Shown one piece after another: positions 1 through 8,785 of a stretch of 24,498 nucleotides of DNA. The stretch spans positions 1-24,498 of the forward strand of contig JAGGYV010000278.1 of assembly GCA_021162325.1 (NCBI GenBank). Direction: 5' to 3'. The notes beneath the pieces are model-generated. The model was not told the origin of the DNA. It saw only the letters and a program-made list of their open reading frames with translations, and did no database searches. Source of the stretch: Desulfobacteraceae bacterium (GTDB lineage Bacteria; Desulfobacterota; Desulfobacteria; Desulfobacterales; Desulfosalsimonadaceae). The stretch's first letter is position 1. Each line of letters starts with the position of its first letter. A program made the position numbers and the translations under genes.

Positions 1-342
1 ACCTGGGTATTGGAAATTGCCGAACCGGATCGATTCAGTTCAATAGCGCAAGCCGTCAGTTATTGTGGATTATGCTCAGCCCAAAAAGAATCCGCAGGCA
101 AAGAGTATCGCGGCCCTATTTCTAAGAAAAGGAACAAGCATATACAAACAATTTTGATCGAGGCGGCAAAACTTGCGCCATACTGGAACCCGCAATTAGC
201 CGAAGTACACCAAAAGGAATTGGCAACGGGCAATAAAAACAAGGCAACCCTGGCTGTGGCCAGAAAGCTGGTTGCCTATATGCTGGCAGTGGATAAAAAT
301 AAAAAGGATTTTCAGATTATAGAATCAAAAAAAGCGGCATAG
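1..342 (+). CDS. IS110-family transposase, C-terminal fragment (5' end outside window)
   Basis: The open frame enters from the left edge and ends at a TAG at 340-342, giving about 113 residues. The stretch around YCGLCSAQKESAGK, followed by RGPISKKRNKHIQ, then ILIEAAKLAP and TLAVARKLVAYMLAVDK, is the typical Transposase_20 (IS116/IS110/IS902) C-terminal domain. This domain carries the catalytic serine region of these DEDD-type recombinases, which move IS elements without terminal inverted repeats. The N-terminal RuvC-like half lies outside the window, so whether the element is intact cannot be judged. A TTG at 10 is an in-frame start but is almost certainly internal. The neighbouring gene at 1060 is AT-rich, which fits a region exposed to insertion and transfer. 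Confidence 0.9.
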   Translation, partial: TWVLEIAEPDRFSSIAQAVSYCGLCSAQKESAGKEYRGPISKKRNKHIQTILIEAAKLAPYWNPQLAEVHQKELATGNKNKATLAVARKLVAYMLAVDKNKKDFQIIESKKAA

Positions 343-1007
343 TCGTTTTATAAAAAAGCGTTACTGAGTATGGATCTTCCCGCTGTTCCTTGCAATCTGG
401 GGACTGAGTGATCGGCACAAACCGAGATACTTCCATTATACTGTTTCGAGGCCAGCGGGTTACCCAAATTTAAACTTCTGTGACGGTTATCTTTTATAGA
501 TGACCTGATACTGCAAATGGATGTCTGGTCAAAAGATTCAATTCTTTTTGGCACTATCTACTGGGCAAGAACCAGGTACGAGGTAATTGCGAAGTCAGAA
601 GCAATTTAGCAGAGTATGATGTGATGTAACGTTGGAAGGCCTGTTTTGGAGGTTAAGGGATTTTTATATTTTTTTCTTGACTATACTTATCATGGATATC
701 CCCCGATTCCAGACTTTAATGGGTGCCCCAGGCACACGAATTACCAAATAATTAACAATTAAGATGCGACCCTAATTATGCATAATTAAAACTCGCGACG
801 CTCAGACAATTTGCTCCCTTTTTCTGTAAAAAATACTTCACTCGGCTGCGTTGCAATGGGACAAAGGCGCACCACAAATATTACCACTAATTTTAGCAAT
901 TAAATAAACTGTCCCGGAATTCCCGTCTATATCTCCCATTTTTTTTATGAATGCCCTTAATTAATCATTGAATAAATTTTTATTTACTTAAGAACATAAA
1001 AAATAGA
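343..1007. other. Non-coding stretch after the IS110 fragment
   Basis: No convincing gene is present. The first 200-300 bases would include the right end of the IS element; its exact boundary is not visible because IS110 elements lack terminal inverted repeats. A perfect 16-base palindrome, TAATTATGCATAATTA, sits at 773-788. The stretch from about 784 to 890 (AACTCGCGACGCTCAGAC, then CGGCTGCGTTGCAATG) looks like a degraded copy of an interspersed repeat, in reverse orientation relative to those near 2264 and 19070. The region becomes strongly AT-rich approaching the gene at 1060. Confidence 0.5.
773..788. repeat. 16-bp perfect palindrome
   Basis: TAATTATGCATAATTA is self-complementary over its whole length. 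It could be a dimeric-regulator site or part of a degraded repeat. It lies about 270 bases upstream of the winged-helix/ATPase gene, so a link to that gene is only a possibility. Confidence 0.35.
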
Positions 1008-1036
1008 TTTACAATTACAATAAAATATTTTATGCT
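1008..1036 (+). promoter_or_regulatory. Candidate sigma-70-type promoter for the wHTH-ATPase-DUF4325 gene
   Basis: TTTACA at 1008-1013 and TATGCT at 1031-1036 are separated by 17 bases. Transcription would begin near 1043, giving a very short leader that just includes the ribosome binding site GGAGG at 1047-1051. The region is AT-rich, so such matches can arise by chance. Confidence 0.4.
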
Positions 1037-1059
1037 GACTTTAACTGGAGGCAAAATCT

Positions 1060-2085
1060 ATGAAGTTTACTAAAGAAGTAGTAGAAGCAATCAAAAAGTT
1101 TATTAATAATAATGTAATTAATCATCCAAATGATTTGTCAAGGATTACTGTTCAGCACTTTGGCATAACAAAACCTAGTGCAACAAAATTTATAAATGAA
1201 CTTATTAAAGACAATATATTAAAAAAAACCGGTAAAGGGAGATATCCAAATTACCAACTTAAAAAATCAATTAAAAAATCTACTTATAAAGTAAGCAAGC
1301 AACTTTCTGAAGATGAGATATGGAGAAATGATGTCTTTCCAAAGATGGACCCAATAAAAAAAAATATTAGAGATATATGCCAGTATGGCTTTACAGAAAT
1401 GGTAAATAATGTAATCGATCATTCGGAATCAAAAACTTTAACAGTCCGCTTAATCCAAGATTATTTAAGCATAAAACTGATCGTTTCAGATGATGGAATA
1501 GGAATTTTTAATAAAATTCAAAAGGCCATGAATCTTGATGACCCAAAACATTCTCTTTTAGAACTTGCAAAAGGAAAATTCACTTCTGACCCTGAAAATC
1601 ATACAGGAGAAGGAATTTTTTTCACATCTAAAGTCTTTGATGTTTTTTTGATTGCATCTCAAAATTTAAAATTCTTCGGTATTGATACTGAAGATTGGTT
1701 ATTTGAGGACCATGGCAAAGAAATAGATGGGACTTTTGTCGCCATGAGAATAAGTAAAAAATCAAATAAATTAATTTCTAATATTTTTGATGAATATTCA
1801 AACCCTGATAATGAACCGGGATTTTTTAAGACAATAGTTCCTGTCAAATTAATGCAATATGAAGGAGAATCTCTCTTATCCAGATCACAGGCAAAAAGAC
1901 TAATTCAGAGATTTGATAAGTTTACAGAAGTGGTTTTAGATTTTGAAGGTGTAAATATTATTGGCCAGGGTTTTGCGGATGAAGTGTTTAGAGTTTTTCA
2001 AAATGCACACCCCAAAGTGCATTTGAACCCGATTAATACTAATCAAGATATTGACAAAATGATATCTCGTGCTTCTAAATTATGA
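1060..2085 (+). CDS. wHTH - GHKL ATPase - STAS-like (DUF4325) fusion regulator
   Basis: The protein has 341 residues and no membrane segments. Residues 1-70 look like a winged-helix DNA-binding domain (LSRITVQHFGITKPSATKFI, then a basic wing). Residues about 85-235 are a GHKL/HATPase_c domain: N-box E113/N117/H121 in FTEMVNNVIDHSES, G1 box DDGIG at 144-148, and G2-like TGEGIFF at 182-188. Residues about 255-341 match the STAS-like DUF4325 type (EVVLDFEGVNIIGQGFADE). The start is well supported by GGAGG eight bases upstream. In partner-switching systems the ATPase/kinase and STAS parts are usually separate proteins; here they share a chain with a DNA-binding domain, so a self-contained nucleotide-responsive transcription regulator is inferred. 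The gene is clearly more AT-rich than its neighbours and sits beside IS110 debris, suggesting horizontal acquisition. Its targets are unknown. Confidence 0.75.
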   Translation: MKFTKEVVEAIKKFINNNVINHPNDLSRITVQHFGITKPSATKFINELIKDNILKKTGKGRYPNYQLKKSIKKSTYKVSKQLSEDEIWRNDVFPKMDPIKKNIRDICQYGFTEMVNNVIDHSESKTLTVRLIQDYLSIKLIVSDDGIGIFNKIQKAMNLDDPKHSLLELAKGKFTSDPENHTGEGIFFTSKVFDVFLIASQNLKFFGIDTEDWLFEDHGKEIDGTFVAMRISKKSNKLISNIFDEYSNPDNEPGFFKTIVPVKLMQYEGESLLSRSQAKRLIQRFDKFTEVVLDFEGVNIIGQGFADEVFRVFQNAHPKVHLNPINTNQDIDKMISRASKL

Positions 2086-2263
2086 ATTGAAGAATTATAG
2101 CAAATAAAACCATTGGAAAGAATTTTCAAGACTGAAATTAAGGTTAGATATTCCCTTGACCTATCGTAACTTTTCCTTGACTCAATAGCCGACCGCGTCT
2201 TTTAAATGGGTTATTGAATTGGAAACAGAAAAGAAACATAATTACTGTCAAAATAGCTACCCT

Positions 2264-2397
2264 TGGGATCTCAAAACATCAGATCATGCCGGAGGGCAAG
2301 GCACAATCTGATGAAAAAACGGAGCATACGAATGTATGTGAGCATTTTGAAGAAAAGTGCAACACAGCCATACGGTATTAGATGATGTTTTGTGCCT
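2264..2397. repeat. Small inverted-repeat-bounded element ending at the AddA-like stop codon
   Basis: AAAACATCA near the left end (within GGGATCTCAAAACATCAGAT) and TGATGTTTT near the right end (2381-2393) form imperfect terminal inverted repeats around about 130 bases. The interior has GGAGGGCAAGGCACAATC, the dyad GCATACGAATGTATGTG, and GAAAAGTGCAACACAGCC. The right end runs into the stop codon of the minus-strand helicase gene (2396-2398). It looks like a non-autonomous interspersed element. The remaining 2086-2263 shows no gene. Confidence 0.5.
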
Positions 2398-5300
2398 ACC
2401 AGGAACGCCAGCCTGTGAGCCTGGGAAAGTAAAGTCCCAGCTTTATCTCCCTCTCCTCTTTTGCCCCCATCAACCGCTTATACATCTCCAACTGCCCCTG
2501 ATACCTTTCCTGCTCATGATCCAAAAACGCATCCACTGACCCGCCGGTATGCGTGCCGGTCTTGTAATCAATGATCCACCGGACATTGTATTCATCCACA
2601 AATGTGCGGTCAATTTTTACACTGATAATTTGTCCGCCCACGTTTCCGGTCAGGGCATATTCACAGGCACTATCCCTGTAATCAGCCAAAATCCAGCAGC
2701 CCTTTTCATCAATGACGGCATGTGTCAGTGTATCTGCCACCTGTTTTGTTGCGGCACCGATTTGATCAGCACACACCCCGGATCGGGCCAGATCTGCTTT
2801 AAATATTTTTATCATAGACAGAATGCGGTTGGCATCCCATTTAGTGATATCATTTTCAGCAATCACTTTCAGCCAGGCATGAACCACAATTCCGATGTGC
2901 CGGGCGGTTTCACCGGCCCAGTCAAACTCCGGTGTTTCGGTAATTTCTTTGCCACCCACCAATTGATCTGCACCGGCTGTCCATTTAACATCCGCCGGTG
3001 GTTCCGGTAATTTCCAGTTTTCAACAAGTCGCCGTATATACGGCACCACAATTTTTTCAGGTGTTTCATTATCCTTAATTTCCGGGTCAGGCATTTTTTT
3101 ATCTTTATTCACCACCTGGTTCATTTTGTAATAAATTTCATCCACTGCCGGCCACAAGGCGTTGAGCAGGGTTTTTTCGGCTGGTTTTTTTACTTCATTT
3201 TCTTTGAATGAAATTTTCACCCCTGCCATGATATGCAAATATTTTTTCGCCCGGGTGGCAGCCACGTAAAGCAGGCGGGAATCTTCATAGAAGCGCTTTT
3301 CATCATGGATTTTTCCGATATACTGGTAAATTTTATTCTTATCCAAACCGGTTTCACTGATGGGTGCCAGAAGCAAATCTTTCTTATAAGCGGTTGCCCG
3401 CTCCAGCCACAGCAAGAGCTGGGTCGAAGGGTTCGGCGGGCGGCGTTCCAGTCCGGGAAAGATCACGGTGTCAAATTCCAGACCCTTGGCTTTGTGGATG
3501 GTCATGATCTGGAGCGTATCATCAGATTCTGAATCCGGCCGGGCAAACAAGGCACCAACCGCATCTTCCAATGCTGCAAAATCGCTCAACACATCATTTC
3601 CCGCATGCTGTTCCAGCAGATCAAAAAACACGCCCGCATCTTCAAGTTCCGATGCTTCAAACACACAGGCAGGACCGCCTAACGATATCCAGACCCCTTC
3701 CACCAGCCGCCTGAAAGGTTTTTGGTTCCGGTTTTCCACTGCCGGGATTACAATTTCAGTCATCCGCTTAAGCCGTTTTTGTCCGTCCGAAGACAGGTTC
3801 TCAAAACGCCCCTGAGATTGTATCAATTCAAAAACCGTTTGATTTGGCGCTCCATCTACCAAAGCAAAACAATCATTTAATGTCATGCCGCACCAGGGTG
3901 CTCGCAGCACCGCCAGCCAGGCAATCCGATCGGCTGGATGGGACAGTGCTCTGGAAAGAGAAATCAGGTCCGTGATCATGGGCCGGTTTTGTAAAGAATC
4001 AATTTCCACCGCCTGAAATTTTTCGCCTGAAATTTTTAACGCTGACACGATGTCTACCAGATGAGAGCGGCCCCGCACCAGAATGGCAATTTTATCGTCC
4101 GGATCCTTTTTCCTGGCATTTTTAACACAATCCACCACTGTCTTTGCTTCCTTTTCCCGGGCTTTTTCCCGATCTGGCGTCAAAACTTTTTCCCGATCTG
4201 GCGTCAAAAAAGGATGCACCCTCACCGCTTCTCCGGCAAGCTTAGGGTGAAATGCCGCAGACGGAGAATAGGAAACACGGCCGGTGGTGATGTCCACTGA
4301 ATCAGGCATCACTTTGGAAAAACTGTCATTGACCCAGTCGATGATTCCCTTTTGCGACCTGAAATTTACGGATAACGTCAGCGGGGTGAGTTCCACCTGG
4401 GTCAGTCCATTTTCCCAGGCATTTAAAAACAACCCGACTTCCGCTTCCCGAAATGCGTAGATGGACTGCATGGGATCGCCCACTGCAAAAAACGTTCGCC
4501 CGTCACCGGGCATCCATCCCCCGGTCAGGCGCTCAATAAGTTCATACTGGGTAAAGCTGGTGTCCTGAAATTCATCCATCAAAATATGGCTGATCCGGTA
4601 ATCCAGAGACAATGACAGGTCTGTGGGATTTTCAGGCTCCCCAAGCGCTCGTGACGCCCGCAGCCCGATTTCTGCAAAATCCACTGCCCCGGCTGCCTGA
4701 AACACGAGTTTCAGATGCCCCACAGCCACTTTTAAAATTTCAAACAGGGCCTGCATGATAGCCCACTGGTCATCGGTATATGCGGGGTCCGGCAGAATGC
4801 GGACCCGACTTAATGCTTCTGCTACGGCATCTTCTCCCTCTAAACGCTGCAGGTAATCTAAAATGGAATCCTTTTGTTCCTGCAGTTCCTGCTTTAGGAC
4901 ACTATCGTTTTTCGCACTCGAGGGGGCGGGAAAACCCATATTTTTATTAACCGCTTTGCGCCATTCTCCTTTTTGCGTGAGCAGAAATTCCGCAAGACCC
5001 AGCCAGCGTTCAACATCCGCAGTTGAACATCTCGGAAGATCGGTCAGGTCTTCACAACCGCAGAATAAAGAATCGGAGCCGGCTTTTTTTAAATTTTTTA
5101 CTGCAAACCGCAGCGATGAAAACAAGGTATCCAGTCCGGGTCTGGGAAATTTTTCTCTTACATCTTTTAAGCTGTCTTCAATCACATCCGTCAGGGCCTG
5201 TTCCAGCAGTGTTCGCATCCCGCTGACATCCGCTGTATGCGCCATATGGCGCAGCCACTGGTCCCTTTTGGCCAGCATACCCGCCACCAGATTTTCAATT

Positions 5301-5872
5301 CTTGCCAGATGATTATCCAGATGCCGGACCAACGCGACCATGGCCGGACTCCACCGGGAATCGGATTCCAGATCTGCCACGGTATTTCGGGCAGCTTCCC
5401 GGTACAAAACGTCCGGCCGGTCGGTGATTTCCGGCTGGGCACCGAATTCCGACAAAAACGGCATCTGCCGGGTCAGGCCCGCACACAGGGAATCAATGGT
5501 CTGAATTTTTAGGCGCGACGGGTTATCCGATATCTGCCAGCCGAACCTTTCATCCTGGGACAGCGCGGCATTTGCCAGCTCCCAGGTTTTTTGAGCGTGA
5601 GGTTCTTTGGGCACGGTGGTATCTTTTCCGCGCTCTAAAGCTTCCAGCACCCGGTGGCGCATTTCTGCGGCTGCCTTGCGGGTGAAGGTGATGGCGATAA
5701 TTTCTTCCGGCACGGCAACCGTTCCCAGTAATTTCAGGTAGCGCTGGATCAGCAGTTCGGTCTTGCCCGATCCGGCCGGCGCCTGAACGATGAAGGATCG
5801 GGTGGGGTCGAGGGCGGCGGCGCGTTGTGCGGCGTCAGCGATTTTTATTTTATTTTTAGTCATTGTTTTCAT
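2396..5872 (-). CDS. AddA/RecB-like UvrD-family helicase-nuclease
   Basis: This 1158-residue protein is a superfamily 1A helicase fused to a C-terminal RecB-type nuclease, as in AddA (about 1100-1250 residues). Visible motifs in order: Walker A APAGSGKT at 31-38; motif Ia AITFTRKAAAEMRHR; DEFQDT (Walker B) at about 433; VGDPMQSIYAFREAE near 463; NFRSQKGI; MTIHKAKGLEFDTVIFPGL; LLYVAATRAKK; and the nuclease core IGIVVHAWL followed by IIDYKTG with D1102 and K1104. It probably works with the AddB-like gene just upstream to resect double-strand breaks for recombination. The start is uncertain: two nearby in-frame ATGs (5872 and 5863) both lack a clear Shine-Dalgarno, and the gap to the upstream gene is filled by repeats. 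An exact 24-bp in-frame tandem duplication lies at 4162-4209. The stop codon is at the edge of a repeat element. Confidence 0.9.
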   Translation of the reverse strand: MKTMTKNKIKIADAAQRAAALDPTRSFIVQAPAGSGKTELLIQRYLKLLGTVAVPEEIIAITFTRKAAAEMRHRVLEALERGKDTTVPKEPHAQKTWELANAALSQDERFGWQISDNPSRLKIQTIDSLCAGLTRQMPFLSEFGAQPEITDRPDVLYREAARNTVADLESDSRWSPAMVALVRHLDNHLARIENLVAGMLAKRDQWLRHMAHTADVSGMRTLLEQALTDVIEDSLKDVREKFPRPGLDTLFSSLRFAVKNLKKAGSDSLFCGCEDLTDLPRCSTADVERWLGLAEFLLTQKGEWRKAVNKNMGFPAPSSAKNDSVLKQELQEQKDSILDYLQRLEGEDAVAEALSRVRILPDPAYTDDQWAIMQALFEILKVAVGHLKLVFQAAGAVDFAEIGLRASRALGEPENPTDLSLSLDYRISHILMDEFQDTSFTQYELIERLTGGWMPGDGRTFFAVGDPMQSIYAFREAEVGLFLNAWENGLTQVELTPLTLSVNFRSQKGIIDWVNDSFSKVMPDSVDITTGRVSYSPSAAFHPKLAGEAVRVHPFLTPDREKVLTPDREKAREKEAKTVVDCVKNARKKDPDDKIAILVRGRSHLVDIVSALKISGEKFQAVEIDSLQNRPMITDLISLSRALSHPADRIAWLAVLRAPWCGMTLNDCFALVDGAPNQTVFELIQSQGRFENLSSDGQKRLKRMTEIVIPAVENRNQKPFRRLVEGVWISLGGPACVFEASELEDAGVFFDLLEQHAGNDVLSDFAALEDAVGALFARPDSESDDTLQIMTIHKAKGLEFDTVIFPGLERRPPNPSTQLLLWLERATAYKKDLLLAPISETGLDKNKIYQYIGKIHDEKRFYEDSRLLYVAATRAKKYLHIMAGVKISFKENEVKKPAEKTLLNALWPAVDEIYYKMNQVVNKDKKMPDPEIKDNETPEKIVVPYIRRLVENWKLPEPPADVKWTAGADQLVGGKEITETPEFDWAGETARHIGIVVHAWLKVIAENDITKWDANRILSMIKIFKADLARSGVCADQIGAATKQVADTLTHAVIDEKGCWILADYRDSACEYALTGNVGGQIISVKIDRTFVDEYNVRWIIDYKTGTHTGGSVDAFLDHEQERYQGQLEMYKRLMGAKEEREIKLGLYFPRLTGWRSW
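4162..4209. repeat. Exact 24-bp tandem duplication inside the AddA-like gene
   Basis: Two identical 24-base units (4162-4185 and 4186-4209), each beginning CTTTTTCCCGATCTGGCG on the plus strand, lie head to tail. In the protein they add the repeated octapeptide LTPDREKV/LTPDREKA at about residues 553-570, between the helicase and C-terminal parts. The reading frame is kept. Identity at every base suggests a recent slippage or recombination event. Confidence 0.9.
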
Positions 5873-5884
5873 TTACATTTAAAT

Positions 5885-6043
5885 CCGAATAAGTCAGAAA
5901 GCATTTTGCCCTGCAGGGGCCGCACATAATAGCCCAGGGCGTTTCCCCGGGCTGATATGTTATACTCCTCCAGGGCTTTGCAATAAATACCGTAGTGGCG
6001 GGGTTTATCCCCGCCAGAAATCGGATTAACCTCTCTCCCAAAT
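5885..6043. repeat. Two hairpin repeats between the AddB-like and AddA-like genes
   Basis: The first element (about 5905-5976) folds on itself: GCCCTGCAGG pairs with CCTCCAGGGC on the outside, and GCCCAGGG with CCCCGGGC on the inside. The second is a perfect 7-bp hairpin, GGCGGGG (5997-6003), TTTAT, CCCCGCC (6009-6015), preceded by CGTAGT. A close relative of the second hairpin is at 17657-17680, so this is an interspersed repeat. Together they fill the 171-base gap in what would otherwise be a tightly packed operon. They could reduce or process the transcript reaching the helicase gene. Confidence 0.65.
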
Positions 6044-8785
6044 TTATTCTTCCACAAGAAAATCGATTTCCCCAATCCGGCAAAGTGCCCCCAAATCACA
6101 ATACAGACAACTCTTATGAACCGACACCGGCGAAACCGTGGCAATCCCCTGCCGGACTTCATCGGCTAAAAATTCAATTTTACCCTTCCAGAGGTCAATG
6201 ACTTCATCAAGCGACTTAAAATTATCCATCACACTGCGCTTTGTTTCCGGCCCTTTAGCACCGGGAATGAGCTGCTCATCTGCTACCACCCCGAGATACT
6301 GAACCTTGCCTTTTTTGACCTGCCCAAAAACCACACCGGCAACATCCCCTTCCACTACAACGCTGTACAGCGGCAATTGCGGTTCAGCAATGCGGTCCGT
6401 AAACCAATCCGCGACTTTCGGTTCTCCGGTTTTATAATCCACGATCACCAGCCGGCCGTCATCCAACCGATCGATCCGGTCGGCATAGGTTTTAAGCTCT
6501 ATTCCGGCAATCGTGCAAACCAATTTCTCCTCCCGCCCGACAACGGTAAACGATGTGCGGTGTGAATCAACAGATAAAAATTCCAGCACCAGGGAAACCA
6601 GCCGTTCTTTTTCCAGTTGTGTAAACCATTTGGTAAACGTGCGGGGATATTTATTTGCCATGTCAGACACGGCCCGCTCTACGGCATGACCAACGGCTTT
6701 GGATAGTTTTTCATCAGACAACTTTTTCAGGGCTGCCAAATTTTTGATATCTTCCCAAAAAAGTTCCAACGCATTATGGACCAGGCTCCCCCGATCCCGG
6801 GCATTGAGTCCGGATTCCGGTTTTTCAAGGATTTTTGCCTGGAGCCGGTAGGTGCTAAACGCAGAAAACGGGCAGGCCGCCTGGGCTTTTAACAATCCGG
6901 TCCCTCCGCTAATCCGGAATTTTGCATCAGCTGCCGGACCATGCTGATCTTTAATCTGTTCAAAATCCGCATTGTTTAACATCCGGCTAAACATCTGGGT
7001 CCACCCGTGTTCAAAATCCGGAATAAATTGAACTTTTTCAAGATGCCCGACCTTTTCAAGATGAACGATAAGCGGACTGGGAAATAAGGCGGTATCCCCG
7101 TCTTTTTGCGGAAAAGATACCATCACCTGATCCGCAGCAGTTAAAAGCCTGCGGGTCAGGTTGCGGGCATAATCCAGCTCCCGCTCCGGCGATGCATGAG
7201 GGACCTTGTATTTTTTCTGTACCCCCACCGGCAAAAACGGGTTGGGCCGAGCTGCAGACGGCCAGCTTTCCACATCCAGCCCCATGATCCAGGCATGGTC
7301 AAAGCGTTCTCCGACAACTTCCAGCATTCCCATAATCTGCACCGGCACATCATCTGTTTCCGGCTGAAATGTTGTTGCGTTGATGTTTTGGCTTAACAAA
7401 CTGATGGCCGAATGAATATCCAACTCACCCGAGACCTGATCAAAAGAAGAAAACACCTGAAGAACTTCATTCCAGGCATTGACGGTCTGAAATTCTTCGC
7501 TGCTTAATTTTCTCCCTTTTGACCAACCCATGGCATCAAGCAAATTAACAAAATCTCGAACCCATCCGGACGGCAGTTGTCTTTTCGGCAGCTTGACAAT
7601 AGCGGCTTTAAAGTTTTTCAGGCGATTGTTTAACTCAGGACAAAAAACACCCGGATGATGATCCTTGTCTTTATGTGCGTCTGAAAAATAAATCATGGAG
7701 TAAAGCGGAAGTGAGGTTTCCCCGTTTTCCCGGATGCGGGCATCCAGTATGGCCCGCAAACACATTTCATCATCCGCCCCCCCTATAAACGGAGATCGCA
7801 GCAGCAGGCTGTATTCATCTACAAAAAGAGAGCCACAGGCAAAATTTAAAACCATCAGGGCGGTGCTGACGACCGGAAATTCTGACAAAGGCAATCCTAA
7901 TGAAATATTATAGGCTCTTTTTTGCGTAACTTGTGATGAAAGCACCATGGACGGATGAAACACATCATCAAAAATACGGATCAGAGACGACCGCAGGGCA
8001 TTTAGACCCTGAACAATTATCCCGATTCTGTTGGCCGGGTTTTCTTCCAGACGATCTTTCGCCCATTGGGCAGCAGCTGTTATTTCAGCTCGTGTATCCG
8101 GCAACTCACACCGCATCGCTAAGGGCGAAACCTCGGCATCGGTACGGTCAATAAGCTCAAAAATCTGACATCCGAATTCTTCCAGCACCTTTATTAAAGA
8201 AATCTGTTGGGGAGACAATTCATCAAACCCGGCCATGATCACCTGATCGCGAACGGATATGCTTTTGGATTTGAATAATTGAATCAACGCATCCGGCAAG
8301 CCGGCGGTATCCAGCCAATTATTATCTGTACATTTCCGGTCAAAATTGTTTGCCCATTCTAAAAACGCTTTCGTATCTTCCGGCGGTGCCTGGGATAATT
8401 CATGGTAAGACAGATGCCACTGTTTGCAAAGCTCCCATGCCTGGGCTGCAGCTTTCGCGGTTTCCGGAATACGGAGCAGAACGCTTGCTGATTCAGACGC
8501 ATTTATCACCTGTTCCCAGACAACGCGTTCCTGCACCGAAGACAATCGTATTTTCAGGGTGCCGGACACCTCTTTATCAACCAGATAACGCGCCTGATCA
8601 TAGGTGCGGCCAAGCCATGCGGTATACGGTAAAATATCCGGTGTTTCCCACACTTTTTTACCTGTATCCACCTGATGCTGATTAAAACGACTGACCAGGT
8701 ATCGGGACAGACGCTGGTTAACAGTAAGCAGGACCGCTTTTGCTTCTAACAGGTTCCAGGCTTTTTCTTCAAATAAAGAATTCAT
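6044..8785 (-). CDS. AddB-like PD-(D/E)XK nuclease, probable DNA repair protein
   Basis: The frame is open to 8872, but the true start is most likely the ATG at 8785-8783. It overlaps the mutY stop as ATGA and gives MNSLFEEKAWNLLEAKAVLL, 913 residues, matching the roughly 900-residue AddB-related probable DNA repair family (TIGR03623 type, recalled rather than searched). The C-terminal part has the RecB-type nuclease core: RGSLVHNALE and IVDYKTG with D783 and K785. Four cysteines, C638 in ACPFSAF and C893/C896/C902 in CLYCDLGALC, are placed like the Fe-S staple of AddB nucleases. There is no clear Walker A, so the N-terminal half is probably an inactivated helicase fold. It likely forms a heterodimer with the downstream AddA-like helicase. 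A short HLEKV-G-HLEKV micro-duplication is encoded near 7035-7063. Confidence 0.85.
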   Translation of the reverse strand: MNSLFEEKAWNLLEAKAVLLTVNQRLSRYLVSRFNQHQVDTGKKVWETPDILPYTAWLGRTYDQARYLVDKEVSGTLKIRLSSVQERVVWEQVINASESASVLLRIPETAKAAAQAWELCKQWHLSYHELSQAPPEDTKAFLEWANNFDRKCTDNNWLDTAGLPDALIQLFKSKSISVRDQVIMAGFDELSPQQISLIKVLEEFGCQIFELIDRTDAEVSPLAMRCELPDTRAEITAAAQWAKDRLEENPANRIGIIVQGLNALRSSLIRIFDDVFHPSMVLSSQVTQKRAYNISLGLPLSEFPVVSTALMVLNFACGSLFVDEYSLLLRSPFIGGADDEMCLRAILDARIRENGETSLPLYSMIYFSDAHKDKDHHPGVFCPELNNRLKNFKAAIVKLPKRQLPSGWVRDFVNLLDAMGWSKGRKLSSEEFQTVNAWNEVLQVFSSFDQVSGELDIHSAISLLSQNINATTFQPETDDVPVQIMGMLEVVGERFDHAWIMGLDVESWPSAARPNPFLPVGVQKKYKVPHASPERELDYARNLTRRLLTAADQVMVSFPQKDGDTALFPSPLIVHLEKVGHLEKVQFIPDFEHGWTQMFSRMLNNADFEQIKDQHGPAADAKFRISGGTGLLKAQAACPFSAFSTYRLQAKILEKPESGLNARDRGSLVHNALELFWEDIKNLAALKKLSDEKLSKAVGHAVERAVSDMANKYPRTFTKWFTQLEKERLVSLVLEFLSVDSHRTSFTVVGREEKLVCTIAGIELKTYADRIDRLDDGRLVIVDYKTGEPKVADWFTDRIAEPQLPLYSVVVEGDVAGVVFGQVKKGKVQYLGVVADEQLIPGAKGPETKRSVMDNFKSLDEVIDLWKGKIEFLADEVRQGIATVSPVSVHKSCLYCDLGALCRIGEIDFLVEE

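Noticed and set aside
2549..3010. Open frame of 153 codons on the plus strand
   Set aside because: It lies entirely inside the minus-strand AddA-like nuclease domain, whose motifs are clear; the plus-strand product resembles no family.
4863..5312. Open frame of 149 codons on the plus strand
   Set aside because: Antisense to the helicase domain of the AddA-like gene; serine-rich low-complexity product, a typical shadow frame.
5869..6162. Minus-strand open frames across the gap between the AddB-like and AddA-like genes
   Set aside because: They run through hairpin repeats and into the AddB-like gene in another frame; no ribosome site and no family resemblance.
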